Both the position numbers and the translations under genes were made by a program. Source: Candidatus Saccharibacteria bacterium RIFCSPHIGHO2_12_FULL_44_22 (GTDB lineage: Bacteria; Patescibacteriota; Saccharimonadia; Saccharimonadales; Saccharimonadaceae). Taken from it: a stretch of DNA of 64,000 bases. The notes under the pieces were generated by a model. The model was not told the DNA's origin, made no database searches, and was given only the letters and a program-made list of their open reading frames with translations. How positions within the stretch are numbered: the first letter of the stretch is position 1; each line of letters opens with the position of its first letter. The stretch lies in the NCBI GenBank assembly GCA_001790515.1, contig MGCS01000013.1, forward strand, positions 1 through 64,000, read 5' to 3'. This document shows, piece by piece, positions 53,596-62,648 of this stretch.

Positions 53596-54450
53596 GTGAG
53601 TGTGGTGAGGGAATATTATCAGCTGATAAAGCCAGGAATAATGTACAGTAATGCGATTGCTGCGCTGGCTGGATTTTTATTAGCGTCGCAGTGGAATATT
53701 GATTGGTTACTGCTACTTGTAACGATTGCTGGTGTTATGTTTGTTATAGCATCGGCGTGCGTATGTAATAACTATATAGATCGAGGCATTGATGTCCGTA
53801 TGAAGCGTACAAAAAAGCGTGCGCTAGTGTCGGGGGTTATCAGCGGAACAAACGCGATTGTGTATTGTATTGTATTGGGCTTGATAGGCTTTCTGTTATT
53901 AAGTTTCACAAATGCACTAACATTCGGATTGGGTGTAACGGCATATATACTGTATGTTGTTGTCTACGGGTATTTCAAGCGTACGTCAGTGTACGGAACG
54001 CTTGTCGGTAGTGTATCGGGTGCACTCCCGCCTGTTGCTGGCTATACAGCCGTAACAGGTTCGATTGATCTTGCGGCGGTTGTACTATTTCTTATTTTAA
54101 CGGCATGGCAGATGCCGCACTTTTATGCAATTGCTATGTTTCGACGTGACGACTATGCGGCGGCAAAAATTCCTGTACTCCCTGTAGTCCGTGGTATGAA
54201 GGCGGCGAAACGCGAAATATTTGCCTATATTGTTTTACTCGCTGTCGTTGCACCACTTTTGACCGTGTTTGGATATGCTGGGATCGTCTATGCAATCATT
54301 GCCGTTACGGCTGCTGGTGGATGGGTAGTGCTGGCTATTCGAAACTATAGTATGGACGATGTCGCATGGGCACGAAAAATGTTCTTTTATTCGCTGGGGT
54401 GCTTACTCGTATTATGCTTTGCGGTTGCGACCGCGCCGGTGTTTGTCTAG
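53596..54450 (+). CDS. cyoE: Protoheme IX farnesyltransferase (haem O synthase)
   Basis: 284 residues from GTG 53596, 3 nt after cyoD (GTG 53605 is an alternative). UbiA-fold membrane protein: YYQLIKPGIMYSNAIAALAG, the prenyl-diphosphate/Mg2+ motif CVCNNYIDRGIDVRMKRTKK, and AWQMPHFYAIAMFRRDDY. It adds the farnesyl tail to haem B to make the haem O of the oxidase. Confidence 0.95.
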   Translation: MSVVREYYQLIKPGIMYSNAIAALAGFLLASQWNIDWLLLLVTIAGVMFVIASACVCNNYIDRGIDVRMKRTKKRALVSGVISGTNAIVYCIVLGLIGFLLLSFTNALTFGLGVTAYILYVVVYGYFKRTSVYGTLVGSVSGALPPVAGYTAVTGSIDLAAVVLFLILTAWQMPHFYAIAMFRRDDYAAAKIPVLPVVRGMKAAKREIFAYIVLLAVVAPLLTVFGYAGIVYAIIAVTAAGGWVVLAIRNYSMDDVAWARKMFFYSLGCLLVLCFAVATAPVFV

Positions 54451-54465
54451 TGCTATACTGAAACT

Positions 54466-54903
54466 ATGACGGGATTAAATCATGCGACGACAGGCATTGT
54501 TATCGCACTTGTTTTCAAGCGGCCAGAATTGGCGATTCCCTTGTCGCTGCTTTCACACTTTTTGCTAGACATGATCCCTCATTCATTTGTTCCTCTCAAA
54601 CGAAAAAAGCTGTTCACTAGCTATCTATTCATTGAAACAGTGTTAATGTTAACGATAACTGTTGTGTGTATGGTTGCATTCAATGACATGTGGTTGTTGA
54701 TTGGAACTTGCGCGGTTGTCGCATTTTTGCCTGATTTCTTTTGGCCATTCTATTACAACGAAAAATTGCGTCATGTTCCGGGATTTCGATCGTTCTACAT
54801 ATTCCATAAACGAATACAGTGGTCCGAGACATATCGCGGCTGGCTTGTTGAAGCGCTTTATTTTAGCGTACTTGTTATATTTCTCGCGACGCATTCAACA
54901 TAA
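54466..54903 (+). CDS. Small membrane protein, YdjM-like metal-dependent hydrolase fold
   Basis: 145 residues. The start LNHATTGIVIALVFKRPELAIPLSLLSHF keeps the two conserved His and LDMIPH follows, similar to the YdjM/DUF457 family. Three membrane segments. TATACT ends 6 nt before the ATG. Its activity is not established. Confidence 0.6.
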   Translation: MTGLNHATTGIVIALVFKRPELAIPLSLLSHFLLDMIPHSFVPLKRKKLFTSYLFIETVLMLTITVVCMVAFNDMWLLIGTCAVVAFLPDFFWPFYYNEKLRHVPGFRSFYIFHKRIQWSETYRGWLVEALYFSVLVIFLATHST

Positions 54904-54977
54904 TCTGCTATTGCTTAATCAGTGCGTTGCTATTATTATGTAGATAAATTGATGCAAATAAAGAGAAAAGAGACATA

Positions 54978-56180
54978 ATGAATATTACTATTGTTGGTGG
55001 TGGGTTTGGTGGCGTCAAAACAGCACTTGAACTTGCGAAAGAGCCCTATAATCACATTACGCTTATCAGTGACAAGCCTGATTTTCAGTATTACCCGGCG
55101 CTATACGGCACAGCAACTGGCCATAGTAAATTGCAGTCATGGGTGCCGTTAGGCGAAATATTTGCACAAAAAAACAATGTCGATGTACTAATTGATACAA
55201 TTACGACTATCGATCCAGATACAAAAACACTGACTGCAAAGTCGGGTCAGCGATATGGGTACGACACGTGTATTCTAGCGCTCGGCGCCGTTACGACATA
55301 CTTTGGTATCGAGGGTCTTGATACGTTTGCGTATGGTATAAAATCATCCGAAGAGATTACACGACTAAAGCATCACTTGTATGAAGAGATGGGTGAGCGT
55401 CACATGATTGATAAGCATTATGTCATTGTGGGCGGTGGTCCAACTGGCGTAGAGCTTGCATCGGCACTGGGTGCTTATCTCGAGCGACTTCGAATTCATT
55501 ATAAGTTGCCTCATCACAAAATTCGAATTAATTTAGTCGAAGCCTCACCACGACTATTGCCAAGAATGCACGAAAAAACGAGTGCGAAAGTAAAAAGGCG
55601 ATTAGAAAAACTAGGTGTCAATGTTGAAACAGGTAAAGTTGTTCAATCGGCGACGGCGGACACATTAATGGTCAGTGGTCGTCCAATCAAAAGTCACACG
55701 GTGATTTGGACATCGGGCGTCGCCAATAACCCATTCTATAAAGCGAATGAACATCATTTCGAATTCATTAAGAATGGTAAAGTCGTCGTCGACGAGCATC
55801 TAAAAGCCGGAAAAGATCTGTATATTATAGGTGATAACGCCGCTACTCCGTTTAGTGGTCTGGCGCAAACAGCGCTTCATGATGCATTGTTCCTTGCTGA
55901 TAACTTTAAACGCCATCATGATCGCCAGTCACTGAAAAAATATAAAGCAGTCATGCCACCGGTCGTTGTGCCTGTGGGCGAAAACTGGGCGGTATTCGAA
56001 TGGCGCAAGCTGCGACTGAGTGGTTGGGTCGCATCGATGATTCGTCGCGCAGCTGATGTAGTTGGATATTCAGATATTTTACCGTTTGGCTATGCATTTG
56101 ATGTCTGGCGTTCTCAGCGAATTCTTGAAGATGAATACTTTACTCCAACTGCGCCAGCAACACCGTCCGTCAAAAAATAA
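54978..56180 (+). CDS. Type II NADH:quinone oxidoreductase (NDH-2)
   Basis: 400 residues. FAD-binding start ITIVGGGFGGVKTALELAK, second Rossmann motif YVIVGGGPTGVELASALGAYL, and the FAD-site segment LYIIGDNAATPF. The C-terminal part (about 330-390) has basic amphipathic helices for membrane attachment (EWRKLRLSGWVASMI). It passes electrons from NADH to quinone without pumping. Next to cyoABCDE it would complete a short respiratory chain. Confidence 0.92.
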   Translation: MNITIVGGGFGGVKTALELAKEPYNHITLISDKPDFQYYPALYGTATGHSKLQSWVPLGEIFAQKNNVDVLIDTITTIDPDTKTLTAKSGQRYGYDTCILALGAVTTYFGIEGLDTFAYGIKSSEEITRLKHHLYEEMGERHMIDKHYVIVGGGPTGVELASALGAYLERLRIHYKLPHHKIRINLVEASPRLLPRMHEKTSAKVKRRLEKLGVNVETGKVVQSATADTLMVSGRPIKSHTVIWTSGVANNPFYKANEHHFEFIKNGKVVVDEHLKAGKDLYIIGDNAATPFSGLAQTALHDALFLADNFKRHHDRQSLKKYKAVMPPVVVPVGENWAVFEWRKLRLSGWVASMIRRAADVVGYSDILPFGYAFDVWRSQRILEDEYFTPTAPATPSVKK

Positions 56181-56206
56181 CTAACTCTCCTGTATAATCG
56201 ATATAC

Positions 56207-57988
56207 ATGAAACCATTGCTAACAGCGCTCAGCTACGCCAAGAATATCTGGCCGTATTATGTCGGTGTGACTGTTGCCTCTATACTGGTAGCGTTGACCG
56301 GTATCGCAATCCCCTTTGTTATTAGTCGTGCAACCGAGCTTATGGTGACTGTCGTTCAGGGAGGCGAAGCTGATGTAACAGGAGCATTGTGGCTTGCTGG
56401 CGCGCTATTTGGTTTTGATATCGCCAATACCTTGATCCGTAACTGGGGTGGGTATATTGGTGATGTCATGTCTGCAAAATTAAAGGCGCAACTATCAACA
56501 CGTTATTTTGAGCATCTGTTGGTTTTACCGCAAAGTTATTACGATAGCGAGTTGACGGGCACGATTATTAGCAGACTGAATCGCGCGATCAACGAAGTAA
56601 CGAACTTTTTGAATGTGTTTGCGAATAATTTTTTTCAAATGATTTTAACAACAATCATTACGATTGGGATTATAGTCGCCTACAGCTGGGAGCTCGCACT
56701 CCTCGTTGTTATTATTTATCCATTATTCTTGTGGCTGACGGCGATCACAAGTAAAAAGTGGCAAAAAATGCAAACGGCAAAGAACCTAGAAATAGATATT
56801 GCCAGCGGACGATTTGCCGAAGTGATTTCGCAAATGAAGATCGTCAAAAGCTACGTGCAAGAAAAACTAGAGCATCGTCATTTTCGCGTCAGATACCATA
56901 AAACGATTGCACTGACGCGCAAGCAATCAAAATATTGGCATGACATGGATATCATTCGTGGCGGTGTCTTGAGTATCGTTTTCTTTGCAATCTATGCATT
57001 TATTTTTGTCGAAACGGTCGAAACGCGGTTTACTATTCCTGATATGATTTTGCTAATCACACTTATAAACGCCCTGCGTACGCCGCTTTTTAGTATGAGT
57101 TTTATCGTTGATAATTTCCAGCGCGCAATTACGGGCAGTAAAGATTATGTTACGGCAATGGAGCTACAGCCGGATATCTACGATAGTCCAGGCGCAAAAG
57201 CGCTTGAGGTATCAAACGGCGTTGTATCGTTTAACGATGTGGGCTTTCGCTATAATGAAAAACAAGATGTTCTCAACGACATTACCTTTACTGCTGAATC
57301 AGGACAAAAGGTGGCGCTTGTTGGTGAGAGTGGTCAAGGTAAAAGCACACTATCTAATTTGTTGATGCGATTGTACGAGCCACAACAAGGTTCGATTATG
57401 ATTGACGGTCAGGACATTACCCGGGTGACGCAAAAAAGCCTGCGGCACAATATAGCGACGGTTTTTCAAGAACCGGCGTTGTTTAGCGGAACGATTCGTG
57501 AAAACATAGCATATGCGAAACCTCGAGCGTCGCATGAGGAAATAGAGCAGGCAGCCAAAGTTGCTAATGCGCACGATTTTATTAGTAAGTTAGAACATGG
57601 GTATGATACTGAGATTGGTGAACGTGGCATAAAGTTATCTGGCGGTCAGAAACAGCGGATTGCAATTGCCCGGGCAACGGTAAAGGATGCGCCGATTCTT
57701 GTGCTTGATGAAGCAACCAGTAGTCTCGATAGTCGGGCAGAGCATATGGTTCAGGAGGCGCTTGATCGTTTGATGCGAGGTCGAACAACAATCATCATTG
57801 CCCACCGTCTCAGTACGATCGCGCATGTCGACAAAATCGTAACTCTAAAAAACGGAACGGTCGACGAAATCGGTACACCAGCAGAGCTTGCGCAGACGGA
57901 CGGCATCTACGGACAATTGTTAGAATTGCAGCTTGGTACAACAGAAAAAGCCAAAAAGAAGCTACGGTCTTACGATATTACCGGCTAG
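56207..57988 (+). CDS. ABC transporter, fused permease and ATPase (exporter type)
   Basis: 593 residues. Six membrane helices (about 1-310), then the ATPase: Walker A VGESGQGKS, Q loop TVFQEPALFSG, signature IKLSGGQKQRIAIARA, Walker B ILVLDEATSSLDS, and the H loop IIIAHRLSTI. A half-transporter of the MsbA/MDR type that works as a dimer; the substrate cannot be told. TATAAT ends 8 nt before the ATG. Confidence 0.95.
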   Translation: MKPLLTALSYAKNIWPYYVGVTVASILVALTGIAIPFVISRATELMVTVVQGGEADVTGALWLAGALFGFDIANTLIRNWGGYIGDVMSAKLKAQLSTRYFEHLLVLPQSYYDSELTGTIISRLNRAINEVTNFLNVFANNFFQMILTTIITIGIIVAYSWELALLVVIIYPLFLWLTAITSKKWQKMQTAKNLEIDIASGRFAEVISQMKIVKSYVQEKLEHRHFRVRYHKTIALTRKQSKYWHDMDIIRGGVLSIVFFAIYAFIFVETVETRFTIPDMILLITLINALRTPLFSMSFIVDNFQRAITGSKDYVTAMELQPDIYDSPGAKALEVSNGVVSFNDVGFRYNEKQDVLNDITFTAESGQKVALVGESGQGKSTLSNLLMRLYEPQQGSIMIDGQDITRVTQKSLRHNIATVFQEPALFSGTIRENIAYAKPRASHEEIEQAAKVANAHDFISKLEHGYDTEIGERGIKLSGGQKQRIAIARATVKDAPILVLDEATSSLDSRAEHMVQEALDRLMRGRTTIIIAHRLSTIAHVDKIVTLKNGTVDEIGTPAELAQTDGIYGQLLELQLGTTEKAKKKLRSYDITG

Positions 57989-58040
57989 TTTGCTATACTA
58001 ATAGAAGTTATTTTATTACATACTGAATAGGGGAGAATAC

Positions 58041-58595
58041 ATGTCAACATCACGAAGTCAACGCATTGGAATATGGGTTATTGCTGTAGTTATGGTGGTT
58101 GGAACAATCGGATCATTTTTTGTTGTGGTTCTGCAAAACAAAAATAGCGAGATCGACCAAGCAAATCAGGACAAGGTACTTGCAGATTACAAAGAACAGC
58201 AAGCGGCCGAACAAGCAAAAAATCGTCCGTTAGATGGTTATGCGTCGGAGGTATTCGATCCTGCGACAGTGACAGAGCTACGGTCTGAGAACATTGTCGA
58301 AGGAACTGGCGCTGAGGCTGGATTAGAGTCGGGGCTTGTCCTTAATTACTTTGGTTGGACATCTGATGGAAAGATTTTCGATAGTACGAACAAGGAAGGT
58401 ACGACAACGCCAACTGACCAGCTAACGCTTGGTGGGGTTATTGACGGATGGAAGGAAGGCCTAGTTGGTAAAAAAGCCGGATCAGTTGTTAAGCTGACGA
58501 TCCCTGCCGATAGAGCTTACGGGAGTGTTGATACTGGTATGGGTTCTCCTGTCGGTCCACTTATGTTTATTGTTGAGATTAAAGAAGTTAAGTAG
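58041..58595 (+). CDS. FKBP-type peptidyl-prolyl isomerase, membrane-anchored
   Basis: 184 residues. A membrane helix (about 10-33), a charged linker, and an FKBP domain (about 80-184): LVLNYFGWTSDGKIFDSTN, GGVIDGWKEGLVGKKAGS, TIPADRAYGS. The catalytic domain would lie outside the membrane and assist folding of exported proteins. Confidence 0.92.
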   Translation: MSTSRSQRIGIWVIAVVMVVGTIGSFFVVVLQNKNSEIDQANQDKVLADYKEQQAAEQAKNRPLDGYASEVFDPATVTELRSENIVEGTGAEAGLESGLVLNYFGWTSDGKIFDSTNKEGTTTPTDQLTLGGVIDGWKEGLVGKKAGSVVKLTIPADRAYGSVDTGMGSPVGPLMFIVEIKEVK

Positions 58596-58632
58596 TATAC
58601 TATACTAAGTATAGTAAAGGATGTAGGACATA

Positions 58633-59604
58633 ATGAGTGAAACGATTCGCGATACGGTAATGGTAGGTGCTGGACCAAGTGCGCTTGCAGCGGCTGTGTA
58701 TACGACCAGAGAAGATATCGATACGGTATTGTATGAAAAAGGCGTTATAGGTGGGCTGGCAGCGATTACCGATATGGTTGATAACTACCCGGGTTTTCCT
58801 GATGGCATCGAGGGCTTAACATTGGCAGGGCATTTAGAAAAGCAGGCCGAAAGGTTTGGTGCGCAAATCGAATTTGGTCAGGTAGAGTCAATACGTATAG
58901 ATGAGAGCGGGATCAAAACCCTTGTTATCGACGGTCAGGACGTTTTTGCAAAGACGGTACTGATTGCGACAGGAAGCGATTACAATAAACTTGGTATTCC
59001 TGGTGAAAGTGAATATTATGGTCGGGGTGTTCACTACTGTGCAACATGCGACGGTGCTTTCTATCGGGAAAAACGACTTGTCGTTGTTGGCGGTGGTAAT
59101 TCTGCTGTCCAAGAGGCGCTGTTTTTGACTCGATTTACGACGCATATCGATCTGCTTGTCCGAAGTACAGTCAAAGCAAGCGACGTACTACAGCAGGAGT
59201 TACAGAAATTTGTTGATGCAGGAAAAATCACTGTTCATCTAGGAGTGACGCCAACTGAGATTGTGACGACTGACGGCAAAGTGACGAGCGTGTCTGCAGT
59301 GAAAGACGACAAGGAAATCTCATTTGAGACTGATGGCGCATTTATATTTGTCGGGCTTAAACCGAACACGGAGTTTCTGACTGGAACAACTATCGAACTT
59401 GACGAGCAGGGTCTTATTAAGACTGACAATCACCTCGAAACGTCTATGAAGGGTGTTTTTGCGAGTGGTGATGTACGCAGTGGTGCAACAATGCAAATTG
59501 CCAGTGCTGTCGGCGAAGGTGCGACTGCGGCCTTGTCGATTCGTGAATATTTGGATGGGCATGCAAAAACGGCAGCAGCTCCATCAGCCGAAGCGGTATT
59601 GTAG
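58633..59604 (+). CDS. trxB: Thioredoxin reductase
   Basis: 323 residues. FAD motif VMVGAGPSALAAAVYTTRE, redox pair in VHYCATCDGAFY (CxxC), NAD(P)H motif LVVVGGGNSAVQEAL, and GVFASGDVRSGATMQIASAV at the end. It reduces thioredoxin with NADPH. No thioredoxin gene is in the window. Confidence 0.95.
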   Translation: MSETIRDTVMVGAGPSALAAAVYTTREDIDTVLYEKGVIGGLAAITDMVDNYPGFPDGIEGLTLAGHLEKQAERFGAQIEFGQVESIRIDESGIKTLVIDGQDVFAKTVLIATGSDYNKLGIPGESEYYGRGVHYCATCDGAFYREKRLVVVGGGNSAVQEALFLTRFTTHIDLLVRSTVKASDVLQQELQKFVDAGKITVHLGVTPTEIVTTDGKVTSVSAVKDDKEISFETDGAFIFVGLKPNTEFLTGTTIELDEQGLIKTDNHLETSMKGVFASGDVRSGATMQIASAVGEGATAALSIREYLDGHAKTAAAPSAEAVL

Positions 59605-59624
59605 ATAAAAGTAATCTGGCACTC

Positions 59625-59653
59625 AATAACCACTCATTCGAGTGGTTATTTTT
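59625..59653. terminator. Bidirectional terminator trxB / GDPD
   Basis: AATAACCACTC-ATTC-GAGTGGTTATT with a T run; overlaps the last codons of the convergent GDPD gene. Confidence 0.85.
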
Positions 59654-60335
59654 GCAGTTTTTCCATGATAGAGTGAGGATAGTTGGTCACGATACCGTCG
59701 ATGCCGCGTTGTTCCATGAGGATGGCTGCATGAGGTCGATTAACGGTGTATACATAACAAAATAGTCCTGATTTTTTAGCGATTTGCAGTGCAAATTCGT
59801 TCAGATAGAGTCGATGAAAACCGACGGCGGTTAAATGGAGCTTACGTTGGTAGGCAATAAACATGAACGGATTTTGGTCATGGAGCAGTGCTAGATTGGC
59901 TGATGTTGAAATTTTGCGAATAGACCATAACTCACTTCCTTTAAATGAAGAGAATAAGACGTTATCCCAGTCACTACTGCGAAAAATGTATTTCTCTTGC
60001 AATAGCTCGACGGCAACTTTGCCACTGCCTCTGCTTTTTAGCTCAATATTCAAAAGAATTTTGCCATAAAATTCTTGTAGTACCTCGTCGAGTGTGACGA
60101 TGGGGTTTTCGGCAGTCTTTTGCTGGAGCTCTTTGAGTGTATGGCGACTAATGATAGTTGGTTTTTTGTGCGTTCTGGCCGTATGGAAGTCGTGGCTAAG
60201 TACGGGAATGCTGTCTTTTGTGAGACGAATGTCAAATTCGAGAATGTCGGCACCAGCTTCGACTCCTGCACGCAGTGCTTCTAAAGTGTTTTCAGGTGCA
60301 AGTCCCGCCGCGCCTCGATGACCGATAATTAACAT
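59646..60335 (-). CDS. Glycerophosphodiester phosphodiesterase
   Basis: 229 residues from ATG 60335; the longer frame to 60509 runs antisense into ppa and is rejected. IIGHRGAAGLAPENTLEA (catalytic His-Arg), LEFDIRLTKDSIPVLSHDF (metal Glu/Asp and second His) and LLNIELKSRGSG are the GDPD motifs. No signal peptide, so cytoplasmic. It releases glycerol 3-phosphate from lipid head groups. Confidence 0.92.
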   Translation of the reverse strand: MLIIGHRGAAGLAPENTLEALRAGVEAGADILEFDIRLTKDSIPVLSHDFHTARTHKKPTIISRHTLKELQQKTAENPIVTLDEVLQEFYGKILLNIELKSRGSGKVAVELLQEKYIFRSSDWDNVLFSSFKGSELWSIRKISTSANLALLHDQNPFMFIAYQRKLHLTAVGFHRLYLNEFALQIAKKSGLFCYVYTVNRPHAAILMEQRGIDGIVTNYPHSIMEKLQK

Positions 60336-60361
60336 AACTACCACCATCATAACAGATGACG

Positions 60362-60367
60362 TATAAT
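60362..60367 (+). promoter_or_regulatory. -10 box of ppa
   Basis: TATAAT, 32 nt before the ppa ATG, with AAAGGAGA as ribosome-binding site. Confidence 0.6.
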
Positions 60368-60399
60368 GGGGATAGATAACGAAAAGGAGAGACAAGACA

Positions 60400-60930
60400 A
60401 TGGCAGACTTTAACCAAATCCTGACACCTGGCGACGTCGATGGCGGCGTTGTTAACGTCGTCGTAGAGATACCGCAAGGCAGTTCGCATAAGATTGAATG
60501 GAATCGCAAAAAAGCTATTATGCAGCTTGATCGTGTTGATCCGGCGATTTTTGCAAAACCTACAAATTACGGCTTTATCCCGCAAACACTTGACGAAGAC
60601 GGTGACGAGCTCGATGCGCTTATCATTACAACAGAGCCACTGGCGACCGGAATTTTCTTGGAAGCAAGAATTATCGGTGTTTTGAAATTTGTCGACGACG
60701 ACGAAGTTGACGATAAAATTATTGTTGTTCCGGCGGATGATCGAAACAATGGCAACGCGATTAATAGTCTTGATGACCTTCCGAAGCAGATGCTAGATCA
60801 GATCAAGCATCACTTTACGCATTACAAAGACCTCAAAAAACCAGGTAGTACTGTTGTGAAGGGGTTTGGGGATGTCATGGAAGCGAAGACTATTATTCAC
60901 GAAGCTATCGAACGCTGGAATAATCAGTAG
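60400..60930 (+). CDS. ppa: Inorganic pyrophosphatase (family I)
   Basis: 176 residues. Family I motifs: VVEIPQGSSHKIEWN, YGFIPQTLDEDGDELDALI with the metal-binding Asp cluster, and a C-terminal HHFTHYKDLKKPGSTVV. It hydrolyses pyrophosphate and drives biosynthesis. Confidence 0.96.
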   Translation: MADFNQILTPGDVDGGVVNVVVEIPQGSSHKIEWNRKKAIMQLDRVDPAIFAKPTNYGFIPQTLDEDGDELDALIITTEPLATGIFLEARIIGVLKFVDDDEVDDKIIVVPADDRNNGNAINSLDDLPKQMLDQIKHHFTHYKDLKKPGSTVVKGFGDVMEAKTIIHEAIERWNNQ

Positions 60931-60943
60931 CGCGAATCTTGCT

Positions 60944-60977
60944 ATAAACTACCTCGCTAATCAGCGGGGTAGTTTAT
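60944..60977. terminator. Bidirectional terminator ppa / spoT
   Basis: ATAAACTACCTCGCT / AGCGGGGTAGTTTAT stem with an AATC loop (one T-G pair), between convergent genes; it overlaps the end of spoT. Confidence 0.85.
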
Positions 60978-62515
60978 TCTTTACGTGATTTTTTGACAGC
61001 CTTTTCTCTGATAATCGCTGCTGCGCCACTAATCGCACTGATGATTCCCATTTTGCGTAGTTGCATGCGAAGCTTGTCTCGTGCGTGCGCTGTCGTGACA
61101 AGGTCTTGCCATGCTTGCTTTGGAGACGAAGATTTTCGGGTGACGACTTCGACGACATCACCGTTATTGAGCGGTTTATCAAAGGCGTGAATGTTGCCGT
61201 TGACACGGAAACTATACGCGTGTTTGCCAATATCCGTATGGACGAGGTAGGCAAAATCAAGAGGAAGTGCTCCCTCTGGCAGGTTATAGATGTCACCATT
61301 TGGCGAGTACACGAATATACGATTACCAAACAGATCAACGTTGAGTTGCTCTTGGCTGATTTCTTCTCCCTCGCGCAATCTGGTCGCGATTTCTTGCATC
61401 TGTGTAATCCATTGCAGCTCTGCCGGTAAGGTAGCTGTATTCTTCGATTTAAAATAACTCTTACTTTTTTTCTGTTCGTGATAATGGAAACTGGCGGCAA
61501 GTCCACGCTCGGCGTAGTTGTGCATATCGTGAGTGCGAATCTGAAATTCTACGATTTGCTCGTTTGGGGTAATGACCGTCGTATGAAGGCTTTGGTATCC
61601 ATTTGGTTTTGGAATTGCAATGTAATCTTTGATACGTGCGATCATCGGCTGGTACATACCATGCAATATGCCGAGGACGCGGTAGCAATCTTCCTTTTTG
61701 TCGACGATAACTCGTAGCGCCATCAGATCGTAGATATCATCAAAGTTTCCATCGACCTTTTTTAGTTTGCGATGGAGGCTATAGATGCTTTTGACGCGAC
61801 CATTTACCTCAAATGCAATACCATGCTTTTTTAATTCCTTTTCAACTTCGCTGCGAACAACACCAAGTTTTCGAGTACTTTTTCCTAATCGTTTTTTCAT
61901 TGCTGACTGCAAATGCTTAAACTCTTTTGGATCAAGGTAGCTAAATGCCATCTCTTCAATTTCCATACGTACGCGACCCATCCCTAATCGATCGGCCATC
62001 GGCGCAAATACTTCAAGTGATTCGCGTGCAATTTTGGTTTGTTTTTCGGCTGGCATATGCTGCAAAGTCGATAGATTATGTAGTCGATCGGCGAGCTTGA
62101 TGATAATAACTCGGACGTCTTGACCAACGGCAATCAAAAGCTTTGAAAGATTATCTTTTGTTTGTGGCAGATAACTTGAAAGGTCGCGCATGCCGGCGCG
62201 TGCCTGCGACACCTTCGTCACACCGTCGACAAGAAACGCAACGTCGCGACCAAATAAATTCTCAATCTCGGACAGGGTTGCATCGGTATCTTCGACCGTG
62301 TCGTGCAGGATTCCAGCAAGGACGGTATCGATGTCCATACCCCATTCGATAAGTGTATATGTCACGTGGAGCGGGTGGATGATGTAGGGCTCGCCGCTCC
62401 TTCGTCTTTGTCCTTGGTGAGCTTTGCGTGCATATTCGATTGCATGGTCAAGTTCGAGAAGCTGGTCTTCATCGTAAAAGTGAGCCGCTAGTTCCATGAC
62501 ATCACGCTTTTTCAT
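60974..62515 (-). CDS. RelA/SpoT family (p)ppGpp synthetase/hydrolase without ACT domain
   Basis: 513 residues. HD hydrolase domain (about 25-180): RRSGEPYIIHPLHVTYTLIE, LAGILHDTVEDTDATL with the HD-x2-ED site. Synthetase domain (about 225-340): YDLMALRVIVDKKEDCYRVL, IPKPNGYQSLHTTVI, VEFQIRT. A TGS domain (about 395-455: RIFVYSPNGDIYNLPEGALP) ends the protein; the ACT/CC regulatory part of long Rel proteins is missing. Both active sites look intact. TATACT ends 8 nt before the ATG. It sets the stringent alarmone level. Confidence 0.94.
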   Translation of the reverse strand: MKKRDVMELAAHFYDEDQLLELDHAIEYARKAHQGQRRRSGEPYIIHPLHVTYTLIEWGMDIDTVLAGILHDTVEDTDATLSEIENLFGRDVAFLVDGVTKVSQARAGMRDLSSYLPQTKDNLSKLLIAVGQDVRVIIIKLADRLHNLSTLQHMPAEKQTKIARESLEVFAPMADRLGMGRVRMEIEEMAFSYLDPKEFKHLQSAMKKRLGKSTRKLGVVRSEVEKELKKHGIAFEVNGRVKSIYSLHRKLKKVDGNFDDIYDLMALRVIVDKKEDCYRVLGILHGMYQPMIARIKDYIAIPKPNGYQSLHTTVITPNEQIVEFQIRTHDMHNYAERGLAASFHYHEQKKSKSYFKSKNTATLPAELQWITQMQEIATRLREGEEISQEQLNVDLFGNRIFVYSPNGDIYNLPEGALPLDFAYLVHTDIGKHAYSFRVNGNIHAFDKPLNNGDVVEVVTRKSSSPKQAWQDLVTTAHARDKLRMQLRKMGIISAISGAAAIIREKAVKKSRKE

Positions 62516-62648
62516 GTACCACTAGTATAGCGGAGTGCATCTAAATTAAAAACAACGACTATCGAATATATTTGCACATCACGATGTGGCTGATATACAA
62601 TAGACAACGAAAGAACTAATGCTTATACAGAAGGGGCATTTACAGACT

